The notes under the pieces were generated by a model. The model ran no database searches and was not told the DNA's origin. It saw only the letters and a program-made list of their open reading frames with translations. 64,000 nt of DNA, taken from the NCBI GenBank assembly GCA_016195985.1, contig JACPYP010000011.1, forward strand, positions 372,001 to 436,000, written 5' to 3'. Below are positions 43,148-50,842 of this stretch, one piece after another (positions within the stretch are counted from its first letter, which is position 1; every line of letters begins with the position of its first letter). The DNA comes from Acidobacteriota bacterium (GTDB lineage: Bacteria; Acidobacteriota; Holophagae; Holophagales; Holophagaceae). Position numbers and translations under genes: made by a program.

Positions 43148-43325
43148 AGATCGCCCTCAACACGAGAGATCCGGCACGGAGGCCGTGTTTCTCCGTCATG
43201 GGCAGGCCGGAAGCCTTCGAAGGCGAAACGGTATGAATCCGTTCCCGCTGGATTTCCGATTGCGGTGCGACGGCCGATGCTGGCAGTCTGGTCACTTCAC
43301 CTTCGAGGTGCACAGGTGTTGCTTC
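43148..43325 (+). promoter_or_regulatory. Structured leader between lpxC and the his operon
   Basis: Several hairpins follow in series: CACGG-AGG-CCGTG (43175-43187), the palindrome GCCTTCGAAGGC (43213-43224), AACGG-TATGAAT-CCGTT (43227-43243, with the candidate hisD ATG in its loop) and CACCT-TCG-AGGTG near 43298-43310. No His-rich leader peptide, T-box or known riboswitch motif was found. It may contain an attenuator or protein-binding RNA controlling his genes. Confidence 0.4.
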
Positions 43326-44645
43326 ATCTCCATCCATGACCTGATCGACCGGGCGGATCTGCCCGGATGGGTGGCCTCCCTGGCCAGGAACAAGGAGATG
43401 GAAGCGGATACCCGGCAGGCCGTGTCGGCCATCCTGGCGGACGTGCGCCTTCGTGGGGTGGAAGCGGCCATGGATTGGACCCGGCGTTTGGATGGGGTGC
43501 AGCTGGATTCCGCCGCCCTTCGGATCCCCCGGTCCACCCTGGAAACCGCCCGGAAGGATCTGGACTGCGCTCAGCCCAGCCTCATGGCCGCCCTGCGGGA
43601 ACTCATCGCCAATGTGCGCCGCTTCGCCGAGGGCCAGCGCCGCAGTCTCCTGGATCTGGAACTGCCCCTGCCCGGCGGCGGCACGGTGGGCGAGCGCTGG
43701 TGTCCCTTGCAGACCGCCGGGGTCTACATTCCCGGCGGGCGGGCCTTCTATCCCTCCACCCTGGCCATGACCGTCATCCCCGCCCAGGTGGCCGGCGTGC
43801 GGCGCATCGTGGGCGTCACGCCCCCGAGGGCCCGGCCCACCCTTCCCGGCGCCTGGGGCATCGACCCCCTGGTGCTGGCCTGCGCGGCGGAGCTGGGCCT
43901 CACCGAGCTGTATCCCTTCGGCGGCGCCCAGGCCCTGGGCTGGCTGGCCCATGGCGAACCCGCGGTGGATCTCCTCGCCGGGCCCGGCAACCGTTTCGTG
44001 GCCGAGGCCAAGCGCCAGCTCATCGGCACCTGCGGCATCGATGCCCTGGCCGGCCCCACGGAACTGCTGATCCTAGCCGATGCCAGCGCCGATCCCGCCT
44101 GGCTCGCGGAGGATCTCATGGCCCAGGCCGAACACGATCCCGATGCCGCCGCCGTCCTGGTGAGCGGGGACCGCGCCCTGCTGGAAGCCGTCGCCGCGGA
44201 GCTGCAGGCCCGCCTCGCCGCCTCGCCGCGGCGGGCCATCCTCGAACAAAGCCTCGCCAGCCATGGGCGCCTCGTGTGCGCCGACCGCGAACTGGCCATC
44301 GCCCTGGCCCAGGCCTGGGCCCCGGAACACCTGGAGTTGTGCCTGGCGGATGCGGACGCCTGGCTGCCCCAGCTCACCACGGCGGGCGCCCTCTTCATCG
44401 GCGGCGCCAGCGCCGAGGCCTTTGGCGACTACGGCGCGGGCCCCAACCACGTGCTGCCCACGGACCGCAGCGCCCGCTACTCCAGCCCCCTGGGCGTGGC
44501 CACCTTCCTGAAGCGCCAGAGCCTGATCCGCCTGTCGCCTGCGGACGCTGCCGCCATGGCACCCTGGGTGGAACGCCTGGCGGAAGCCGAAGGCCTCGCG
44601 CACCACGGCCGCAGCGCCGCCCTTCGCGGCCACCATCATCCCTAG
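43233..44645 (+). CDS. hisD: Histidinol dehydrogenase
   Basis: 470 aa from ATG 43233 (AAGG nine bases upstream), or 445 aa from GTG 43308; similarity starts only at FISIHDLIDRADLPGW, so the shorter form is quite possible. Motifs include GERWCPLQTAGVYIPGGRAFYPSTLAM, GIDALAGPTELLI, AQAEHDPDA and the zinc/catalytic region PEHLEL...GDYGAGPNHVLPT. It carries out the final two oxidations of histidinol to histidine with NAD. It is first in the his operon; 82 bp separate it from the hisC fusion. Confidence 0.93.
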   Translation: MNPFPLDFRLRCDGRCWQSGHFTFEVHRCCFISIHDLIDRADLPGWVASLARNKEMEADTRQAVSAILADVRLRGVEAAMDWTRRLDGVQLDSAALRIPRSTLETARKDLDCAQPSLMAALRELIANVRRFAEGQRRSLLDLELPLPGGGTVGERWCPLQTAGVYIPGGRAFYPSTLAMTVIPAQVAGVRRIVGVTPPRARPTLPGAWGIDPLVLACAAELGLTELYPFGGAQALGWLAHGEPAVDLLAGPGNRFVAEAKRQLIGTCGIDALAGPTELLILADASADPAWLAEDLMAQAEHDPDAAAVLVSGDRALLEAVAAELQARLAASPRRAILEQSLASHGRLVCADRELAIALAQAWAPEHLELCLADADAWLPQLTTAGALFIGGASAEAFGDYGAGPNHVLPTDRSARYSSPLGVATFLKRQSLIRLSPADAAAMAPWVERLAEAEGLAHHGRSAALRGHHHP

Positions 44646-44727
44646 GGAGCGCCCCTTCCAGCGGCGCTCCACCCCGCTTCTTCCACCCCGGAAGCAGGAA
44701 TCCTCCTACCCTCATCTCGAGTCCGCC

Positions 44728-46545
44728 ATGTCCCTTCTTCGACCAGACCTTGCCGACCTGCCCTCCTACCAGCGGCCTCCCGAGCCCTCCGGCGGTGCGC
44801 GCCTGCACATGAACGAGCCCGCCGAAGACTGGCCGGAGGCGGCCAAGGAGGCGCTCCTGGCGCGGCTCCGGGACCTGCCCTTCCACCAGTATCCCGAGCG
44901 CCAACCCGAACTCACCGAACGGCTGGCCCGGCGTCTGGGCGTGCCCGAAGGCGGCCTGTTGCTGGGGCCATCTTCCGGCGCGCTGCTGGACCTGGTGGCC
45001 ATGGCGGGGCTGAGCCCGGGCGACACCGTGGCCATCCCCGAACCCGGTTTCAGCCTCTATCCCATGCTGGCGCGTCGGCACGGCGGCCGCGTGCGCCTCG
45101 TTTCCCAGGGCACGGGCTTTCCCCTGGAACCCTGGTTCGCCGCCCTGGACTGCCGCCAGATCTGGCTGACGCTGCCAAACAATCCCACGGGCGCCTGGCT
45201 TTCGCCTGAGGAGCTGGAGCCCCTGCTGGCGGCCATCGCCGCGCGGCCCGATCCGCCCCTGGTGGTGCTGGACGAAGCCTATGCCGAGTTCGCTCCGGCC
45301 ACCCACCGCCTGGCCGTGGACCGCTATCCCAACCTGCTCTTGCTGCGGACCTTCAGCAAGGCCCTCGCCTCCGCCGCCTGGCGCATCGGCTACCTTCTGG
45401 GCGATCCCGCCCTGGTGGCCAGGCTCGCCACGCTGCAGCTGCCCTATTCCCTGCCTTCGGCCAGCCTGGAAGCCCTGGACGTGGCCCTGGATTTCGCGGC
45501 GGATTTCGAGACCGCTGTGCGGGCCGTGCCTGAGCGCCGTGATCGGCTCGGCTCGGCGCTGACCGATTACCAGACCGCGCCCAGGTATCAGGCTGCGCCC
45601 AGGTATCAGGCTGCGCCCAGCTATCAGGCTGCGCCCAGCGCGGGCAATTTCCTGCACCTGTCGCCGGATCCTTCATCTGTCCTGGAAGGCGCGGGCCTGA
45701 AAGTCCGCCGCCTGCCCGGCGCCGACGCCGCCCGCGTCACCGTGGGCGCCGAAGCCGACACCGCCCGCGCGGCATCGGCCCTGGGCGCCGTCCTGCCCGC
45801 GCCGGCGCCCCGGCCCCGCCGCCGCCTGCTGGCGTTGGACATCGACGGCGTGCTCATCGACGCGGGCCGCAGCTTCATGGATTCCGTGGCCCGGGCCCTG
45901 GCCGAACTGCGCCCGGCCCTGCCCTGGTCCGACGGCACCTTCCGCGCCTTCAAGCGGCTGGGCGGTTTCAACAACGATTTCCGCCTCACGGCGGGCGCCC
46001 TGGCCCTGGCCGAGCGCCAGGGCGACGTGGACCTCCAGCCCCTGCTGGAAAGCGCCGCGGGCCGGGGCTTTCCGGAACTGGAACCGCGCATGCGGACCCT
46101 CGAGCCCATCGCCCAGGTGGTGGTTCAGAAGCACTACGCAGACACCATCCACAGCGAGCGCGCCCTGGTGGCCTTGGAGGAACTCCGCAGCACCGGCTGG
46201 GATCTGGCGGTGCTGACGGGCCGCCCCCCCGACGAGCTGGCCCTGGCCTGGCGGGTGCTCGGGTTCAAGCTGCCCGCCGTCTGCGATTCGGCGCCCCACC
46301 TGCGCAAGCCGGAGCCCGCGGGCCTGCTGCAGCTGGCCGACGCCTTCCGGGCCGAGGACATCGTCTTCGCCGGAGACACCATCGACGACGCCCGGTGCCT
46401 CGGAGCCGCGGCGGCTCTGCGTCCGGAGCTCCGTTGGCGCTTCGCGGCCATCGGGCCCGACCGCGGCCGCTTCGCCTCGCCCGGGGATCTGTCCTTCGCC
46501 GGACTTCGGGAATGCCTGTCCGTACTGACCCAGGAGCAGCCATGA
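44728..46545 (+). CDS. hisC: Histidinol-phosphate aminotransferase fused to HAD phosphatase
   Basis: 605 aa. Residues 1-350 are a class I/II aminotransferase with HMNEPAEDWPE at the start, LTLPNNPTGAWLS, LDEAYAEF and the PLP lysine in RTFSKALASAAWRIGYL. Residues ~370-600 are a HAD subfamily IA domain: LLALDIDGVLIDAGRSF (nucleophile DxD), GGFNNDFRLT, VLTGRPP, RKPEPAGLL and FAGDTIDDARCLGAA. No HisB-N or PHP histidinol-phosphatase is in this operon, so the HAD domain is the likely phosphatase (inference). The GGFNND motif recalls HAD-IA group TIGR01548. A YQAAPR repeat interrupts the aminotransferase near residues 281-304. The stop overlaps hisB. Confidence 0.88.
   Translation: MSLLRPDLADLPSYQRPPEPSGGARLHMNEPAEDWPEAAKEALLARLRDLPFHQYPERQPELTERLARRLGVPEGGLLLGPSSGALLDLVAMAGLSPGDTVAIPEPGFSLYPMLARRHGGRVRLVSQGTGFPLEPWFAALDCRQIWLTLPNNPTGAWLSPEELEPLLAAIAARPDPPLVVLDEAYAEFAPATHRLAVDRYPNLLLLRTFSKALASAAWRIGYLLGDPALVARLATLQLPYSLPSASLEALDVALDFAADFETAVRAVPERRDRLGSALTDYQTAPRYQAAPRYQAAPSYQAAPSAGNFLHLSPDPSSVLEGAGLKVRRLPGADAARVTVGAEADTARAASALGAVLPAPAPRPRRRLLALDIDGVLIDAGRSFMDSVARALAELRPALPWSDGTFRAFKRLGGFNNDFRLTAGALALAERQGDVDLQPLLESAAGRGFPELEPRMRTLEPIAQVVVQKHYADTIHSERALVALEELRSTGWDLAVLTGRPPDELALAWRVLGFKLPAVCDSAPHLRKPEPAGLLQLADAFRAEDIVFAGDTIDDARCLGAAAALRPELRWRFAAIGPDRGRFASPGDLSFAGLRECLSVLTQEQP
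45568..45639 (+). repeat. 18-bp minisatellite, four copies, in frame inside hisC
   Basis: Units 45568-45585, 45586-45603, 45604-45621 and 45622-45639 encode YQTAPR, YQAAPR, YQAAPS, YQAAPS. The last three differ by a single base (AGG/AGC); the first differs at several. The array lies just before AGNFLHL, the usual PSxxNFLL segment of HisC. Confidence 0.95.
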
Positions 46546-47138
46546 GGACCGCCACCATCCAGCGCGCCACCGCGGAAACCGAGGTGAAGCTCAGGCTGGA
46601 CCTCGATGGAGGTCACGATGGAGGCGAGGCCCGCATCCGCACCGGCCTGGGCTACTTCGACCACATGCTCGCGCAGCTGGCCCGGCATGGCGGCTTCGGC
46701 CTGGACGTGGAAGCCACGGGCGACCTGCCCGTGGACAGCCACCACCTGGTGGAGGACGTGGGCCTCTGCCTGGGCGACGCGCTGAAGCAGGCCCTGGGCG
46801 AGCGCCGGGGCCTGGCCCGCTTCGCCCACGCCTACGTGCCGCTGGACGAAGCCCTGGCCCGGGTGGTGGTGGATCTCTCCGGCCGGCCCTGGTGCGAATT
46901 CCACGCGGACCTCCCGCCCATCGTCCTCGGCGATGGGTTCCAGGTGGAGATGGTCCGGGAATTCTTCGTGGCCCTGGCCATGCGCGGCGGCCTCTCCATT
47001 CATGCCGACCTGCTGCGCGGCGTGAACACCCACCACAAGGTCGAGGCCCTGTTCAAGGCCCTGGCCAGGGCCCTGCGACAGGCCACGCGCATCGAGGGCG
47101 GCGGGCTGCCTTCCACCAAGGGAACCCTCTCCGCATGA
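46542..47138 (+). CDS. hisB: Imidazoleglycerol-phosphate dehydratase
   Basis: 198 aa, monofunctional. The two mirrored halves show GLGYFDHMLAQLARHGGF with DSHHLVEDVGLCLGDAL, and FFVALAMRGGLSIHADLLRGVNTHHKVEALFKALARAL (read in parts), whose His/Glu sets bind two Mn ions. It dehydrates IGP to imidazole-acetol phosphate, the substrate of HisC. The phosphatase half found in enterobacterial HisB is absent. ATG overlaps the hisC stop (ATGA). Confidence 0.95.
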   Translation: MRTATIQRATAETEVKLRLDLDGGHDGGEARIRTGLGYFDHMLAQLARHGGFGLDVEATGDLPVDSHHLVEDVGLCLGDALKQALGERRGLARFAHAYVPLDEALARVVVDLSGRPWCEFHADLPPIVLGDGFQVEMVREFFVALAMRGGLSIHADLLRGVNTHHKVEALFKALARALRQATRIEGGGLPSTKGTLSA

Positions 47139-47148
47139 GCGATACCCC

Positions 47149-47793
47149 ATGAGCGACACTGGCATCATCACCCTCATCGACTACGACGCGGGCAACCTGG
47201 CCTCGCTGGAGGGAGCCCTGGACCGCCTCCAGCTGCCTTGCCAGCGCGCCGCGACGCCGGACGGCCTCGCACCCGACGGCCCCGTCATCCTGCCGGGCGT
47301 GGGCCACTTCGAAGCGGCCCAGCGATCCCTCCGCGACCGCGGCTGGTGGCGCCTCCTGCCCACCCTCGTGGCCGAGGGCCGGCCTCTGCTGGGCATCTGC
47401 CTGGGCCTTCAGCTGCTGGCCGAAGGCAGCGAGGAAGCGCCCCGCGCCTCGGGCCTCGGCCTCATCCCCGGCCTCGTGCGCCGCCTGGGGCCGGGCGTGA
47501 AGGTGCCCCACATGGGCTGGAGCCGGGTGAGCGAACACCGCATGCACCCCGCATTGCCGGATCTCCACGGCGCCTGGCTCTACTTCGTCCACAGCTACGC
47601 CCTGGAACCCACCGTGGAAACGATCTGCGTGGCCGAGCACGGGCGGCCTTTCGCGGCGGTCCAGGCCCGCGGCCTGGTCCTGGGCTTCCAGGCCCACCCG
47701 GAAAAATCGGGAGAGGCCGGCCTGTCCATGCTGAAGTCCACCCTCGCCTGGATGGGCGTGGCAGCGCCCGCGCCGGAGGCGCCATGCAACTGA
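47149..47793 (+). CDS. hisH: Imidazole glycerol phosphate synthase, glutaminase subunit
   Basis: 214 aa class I glutamine amidotransferase. The nucleophile Cys is in LLGICLGLQLLAEGS (about residue 84), the His/Glu pair in FQAHPEKSG (about 182-184), with LPGVGHFEAA and YFVHSYAL also present. It supplies ammonia to HisF. The ATG at 47149 repeats a ten-base sequence (ATGAGCGAYAC...) seen 14 bp upstream across the hisB stop. It overlaps hisA by 10 bp. Confidence 0.95.
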   Translation: MSDTGIITLIDYDAGNLASLEGALDRLQLPCQRAATPDGLAPDGPVILPGVGHFEAAQRSLRDRGWWRLLPTLVAEGRPLLGICLGLQLLAEGSEEAPRASGLGLIPGLVRRLGPGVKVPHMGWSRVSEHRMHPALPDLHGAWLYFVHSYALEPTVETICVAEHGRPFAAVQARGLVLGFQAHPEKSGEAGLSMLKSTLAWMGVAAPAPEAPCN

Positions 47794-48497
47794 TCCCCAG
47801 CCTCGACCTCATGCAGGGCCGCCTGGTGCGGCTGCGTCACGGGGATCCCCGCCAGGCCACCTTCTACGACCTCGATCCCGAGGCCTGGATCGCCAGCTTG
47901 GCCGAAGCCGGCGCCCGCCGCATCCACCTGGTGGATCTGGACGGCGCCTTCGGCCGCCCGCGCCAGGGCCGCTTCACGGAATTCCCTGCCCGCTTTCCCC
48001 AGATCCGCTTCCAGGTGGGTGGTGGCCTGCGCGACCGCACGGCCATCGAGGAGGTGCTGGCCCTCGGCTTCGACGCCGTGGTGGGCACCCTGGCCGTGGA
48101 GCGGCCCTCGGCCCTGCGCGGCCTGCCTGGCGGCCACCTCATCGCGGCCCTGGACCTGAAAGGCGACCGCATCGTCACCCGAGGCTGGCAGGCCTCCAGC
48201 GAATGCGCCTCCACGGATGTCTTCGAGGCCCTGCTCAGCCTGGGCTTCAACCGGGCCCTGGTCACCGACGTCAGCCGCGACGGAACGCTGGAAGGCCCTG
48301 GCCTGGAAGCCGCCGCCTGGGTGGCTCGGGAGGGTTTCCAGGTGCAGGCCTCCGGCGGTGTCAAGGCGCTGGCGGATCTCGAGCCTCTGGCCCTCCTCCC
48401 CGGCGTCGTGGGCGCCATCAGCGGCAAGGCGCTCATGGAAGGGTTCATCCCCCTGGACGACCCGGACACCCGCGCTGCGCTGGAAGGAGTTGCCTGA
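47784..48497 (+). CDS. hisA: ProFAR isomerase (phosphoribosylformimino-AICAR isomerase)
   Basis: 237-aa (beta/alpha)8 barrel. Catalytic Asp in LIPSLDLMQGRLVRL and Asp in VTDVSRDGTLEGPG, phosphate-binding VGGGLRDRTAIE and ASGGVKALADL. It opens the ribose ring of ProFAR by Amadori rearrangement. The first Asp is preceded by SL rather than the common PAID/PSID. Start 47784 overlaps hisH; its stop shares a base with hisF (TGATG). Confidence 0.95.
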   Translation: MQLIPSLDLMQGRLVRLRHGDPRQATFYDLDPEAWIASLAEAGARRIHLVDLDGAFGRPRQGRFTEFPARFPQIRFQVGGGLRDRTAIEEVLALGFDAVVGTLAVERPSALRGLPGGHLIAALDLKGDRIVTRGWQASSECASTDVFEALLSLGFNRALVTDVSRDGTLEGPGLEAAAWVAREGFQVQASGGVKALADLEPLALLPGVVGAISGKALMEGFIPLDDPDTRAALEGVA

Positions 48498-49249
48498 TGC
48501 CCGCCAAGCGCATCATCCCCTGCCTGGACGTGAAACAGGGCCGCGTCGTGAAGGGCGTGCAGTTCAAGGACCTCCGCGACCTGGGCCATCCGGTGCAGCT
48601 GGCCCGCCGCTACGACGCCGAGGGAGCGGACGAACTGGTGTTCCTGGACATCGCCGCCTCCATCGAGAACCGCGGCACCCGGGAGACCTGGGTGCGCGAG
48701 GTGGCCCGCGAGCTCAGCATCCCCTTCACCGTGGGCGGCGGCGTTTCCCATGTGGAAGACGCCCGCAGCCTGCTCCGCGCCGGCGCCGACAAAGTGGCCG
48801 TGAACACCGCCGCCGCCCTGCGCCCGGCCCTGGTGCGCGAATTGGCGGACGCCTTCGGCCGCCAGTGCGTGGTGGCGGCGGTGGACGTGAAGCGCGATCC
48901 GGCCCTGGGCTGGCGGGTCTATCTGAAGGGCGGCACGGAACCCACGGAACGCTCGGTCCAGGATTGGCTGTGGGAGCTGAGCGACCTGGGCGCCGGCGAA
49001 ATCCTGCTCACGTCCATGGACCGCGACGGCACGGGCGAGGGCTTCGACATTCCGCTGCTGGATCTCGCCTCGAAACTGCCCATCCCGCTCATCGCTTCCG
49101 GCGGCGCGGGCCGGGAGATCCACTTCCTGGAAGCCCTGGAACACGGCGCCGATGCGGTGCTGGCCGCCACCCTCTTCCATGAGGGCATCCTGCCCATTTC
49201 CCAGCTCAAGGCCTACCTGGCCCACAACGACCTTTCCGTGCGGATCTGA
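48497..49249 (+). CDS. hisF: Imidazole glycerol phosphate synthase, cyclase subunit
   Basis: 250-aa barrel starting KRIIPCLDVKQGRVVKGVQFKDLRD (catalytic Asp in CLDV), with VGGGVSHVEDARSLL, AVNTAAAL, LTSMDRDGTGEGFD (second catalytic Asp) and IASGGAGREIHFLEAL. It joins ammonia from HisH with PRFAR to give IGP and AICAR. TGATG overlap with hisA. Confidence 0.97.
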   Translation: MPAKRIIPCLDVKQGRVVKGVQFKDLRDLGHPVQLARRYDAEGADELVFLDIAASIENRGTRETWVREVARELSIPFTVGGGVSHVEDARSLLRAGADKVAVNTAAALRPALVRELADAFGRQCVVAAVDVKRDPALGWRVYLKGGTEPTERSVQDWLWELSDLGAGEILLTSMDRDGTGEGFDIPLLDLASKLPIPLIASGGAGREIHFLEALEHGADAVLAATLFHEGILPISQLKAYLAHNDLSVRI

Positions 49250-49250
49250 C

Positions 49251-49874
49251 ATGGACATCAACACCCTTCGTTTCGGCCCCGACGGCCTCATTCCCGGCAT
49301 CGTGCAGGACCGCTCGGGCACGGTGCGCATGATGGCCTGGCTTAACCGAGAATCCCTGCAGGCCACGCTGGACACGGGCCACGTCACCTTCTGGAGCCGC
49401 TCCCGCCAGGCCCTGTGGACCAAGGGCGAAAGCAGCGGCAACCGCCTGAAGCTCATCCAGATCCGGACAGACTGCGATGCGGACGTGCTGCTCATCCTGG
49501 CCGATGCCGAAGGACCCAGCTGCCACCGGGGCACCCGAAGCTGCTTCGACGGCGAAGGGGAGCCCCCCACCCTGCCCTGGCTGGGCCAGCTGGAATCGCT
49601 GCTGCGATCCCGCAAAGCCCAGGCGGATCCAGGCGGCAGCTACACCCAAAGGCTCTTCGCCCAGGGCGTGGACCGCATCGCCAAGAAGGTGGTGGAGGAG
49701 GCGGGCGAGGTGATCCTGGCCGCCAAGAACGAGGACCGCGAAGCCTTCCTGGGCGAGGCGGCGGACCTGCTCTTCCATCTCGAGCTGCTGCTCGTCGAGC
49801 GCGGGGCCAGCCTGCAGGACGTGGTGGAGGTGCTCCACGGCCGCCACGCGGAGCGTTCGGGAGGAACCTCCTGA
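49251..49874 (+). CDS. hisI: Bifunctional PRA-CH / PRA-PH enzyme (HisIE)
   Basis: 207 aa. The N-terminal cyclohydrolase (about 1-110) has MMAWLNRESLQATLDTGHVTFWSRSRQALWTKGESSGN, metal-binding DCDADVLLI and SCHRGTRSCF. The C-terminal pyrophosphohydrolase (about 120-200) has SYTQRLFAQGVDRIAKKVVEEAGEVILAAKN and EAADLLFHLELLL, an all-helical MazG-like fold. It covers steps 2 and 3 of histidine synthesis. It overlaps hisZ (TGATG). Confidence 0.95.
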   Translation: MDINTLRFGPDGLIPGIVQDRSGTVRMMAWLNRESLQATLDTGHVTFWSRSRQALWTKGESSGNRLKLIQIRTDCDADVLLILADAEGPSCHRGTRSCFDGEGEPPTLPWLGQLESLLRSRKAQADPGGSYTQRLFAQGVDRIAKKVVEEAGEVILAAKNEDREAFLGEAADLLFHLELLLVERGASLQDVVEVLHGRHAERSGGTS

Positions 49875-50842
49875 TGCCCGTCCGCACGCCGCACTTTCCC
49901 GACTTGCTCTTCGGCGCCGCCGCGCGCCTCCGCCGCTGGGAAGGCGCCCTCATGGGCCTCTTGGAAGCCCACGGCTACCGCGAGCTGCACCCCTCCCTGG
50001 TGCTGCGCGAAGCCGTCCCCGACGGTTCCCTTCGTTTCTTCGACGGCGACGAGCTGGTGGCCCTGCGCTGGGATTTCACCGTGTCCCTGGCGGCCCTGTT
50101 GGCCCGGCGCTTCACGGAGCCGCCGCCCCGGGTGGCCTATGCCGGCGCCGTGTTCCGCAGGCCCGTGCAGCCCTGGGAGGCGGTGGAGCGCTTCGAGGTG
50201 GGCTGCGAGCGCATCCAGGCCGAAGGTGAAGCCACCGGCGAGGCCGACGTGGAACTGGCCCGCCTGCTCATGGCCATCCCCGGCGTGCTGGGGCTGAAGG
50301 GCGCCATCCTCCACCTGGGCAATGCGGCGCTGGTGCGTCGCCCACTTGAGGCGGAAGGGCTTCCGCCGAATCTGGCCGAAGCCGTGGTGGCGGCCCTTTC
50401 CCGGCGCGCGCCCCATCGGGTCCGCGAGGCGTTGGCGGACCACCCGGCCGCCGCACGGCTCGCCGCCCATGCCGAAGCCCTCCTTGCCGAGCTGGATGGG
50501 CCGCACACGATGGAAGCCCTCAAAGCCAGCCCCTATGCCGGTCTGCTGCAGGAGGAGCGGGAGCGCATGGAGCGGGCTCTGCAATCGCTGCTGCCCATTC
50601 TGCCGCCCAACCTGGAGCTGCGGGTGGACCTCGCCGACGTCGCCGGTCTCGGTTTCTACACAGGCCCCACCCTTCGCTTGTGGGCCCCCGGCGCACAGCA
50701 GGAGCTGGCCGCCGGGGGCCGCTACGACCGCCTCTTCCCGGGCCTGGGCCGCCCCTGGCAAGCCGCGGGCTTCTGCGTGCGCCTGTCCCGGCTGCTGGAT
50801 CTGGCCGACACCCGCCCCGACCTCTTCGAGCCACTGCCATGA
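49874..50842 (+). CDS. hisZ: ATP phosphoribosyltransferase regulatory subunit
   Basis: 322 aa, a HisRS-like catalytic fold without the anticodon domain. Class II-type pieces are FFDGDELVALRWDFTVSLAALLARR, RVAYAGAVFRR and the end AGLGFYTGPTLRLWAPGAQQELAAGGRYDRLF. It lacks the tRNA-charging residues and instead activates the short form of HisG, encoded next. Overlap of 4 bp with hisG fits obligate hetero-octamer assembly. Confidence 0.92.
   Translation: MPVRTPHFPDLLFGAAARLRRWEGALMGLLEAHGYRELHPSLVLREAVPDGSLRFFDGDELVALRWDFTVSLAALLARRFTEPPPRVAYAGAVFRRPVQPWEAVERFEVGCERIQAEGEATGEADVELARLLMAIPGVLGLKGAILHLGNAALVRRPLEAEGLPPNLAEAVVAALSRRAPHRVREALADHPAAARLAAHAEALLAELDGPHTMEALKASPYAGLLQEERERMERALQSLLPILPPNLELRVDLADVAGLGFYTGPTLRLWAPGAQQELAAGGRYDRLFPGLGRPWQAAGFCVRLSRLLDLADTRPDLFEPLP

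Noticed and set aside
45568-45639. Could the 18-bp repeats be a CRISPR array or regulatory iteron set?
   Set aside because: Units are contiguous without spacers, in frame inside a conserved enzyme gene, and only four copies.
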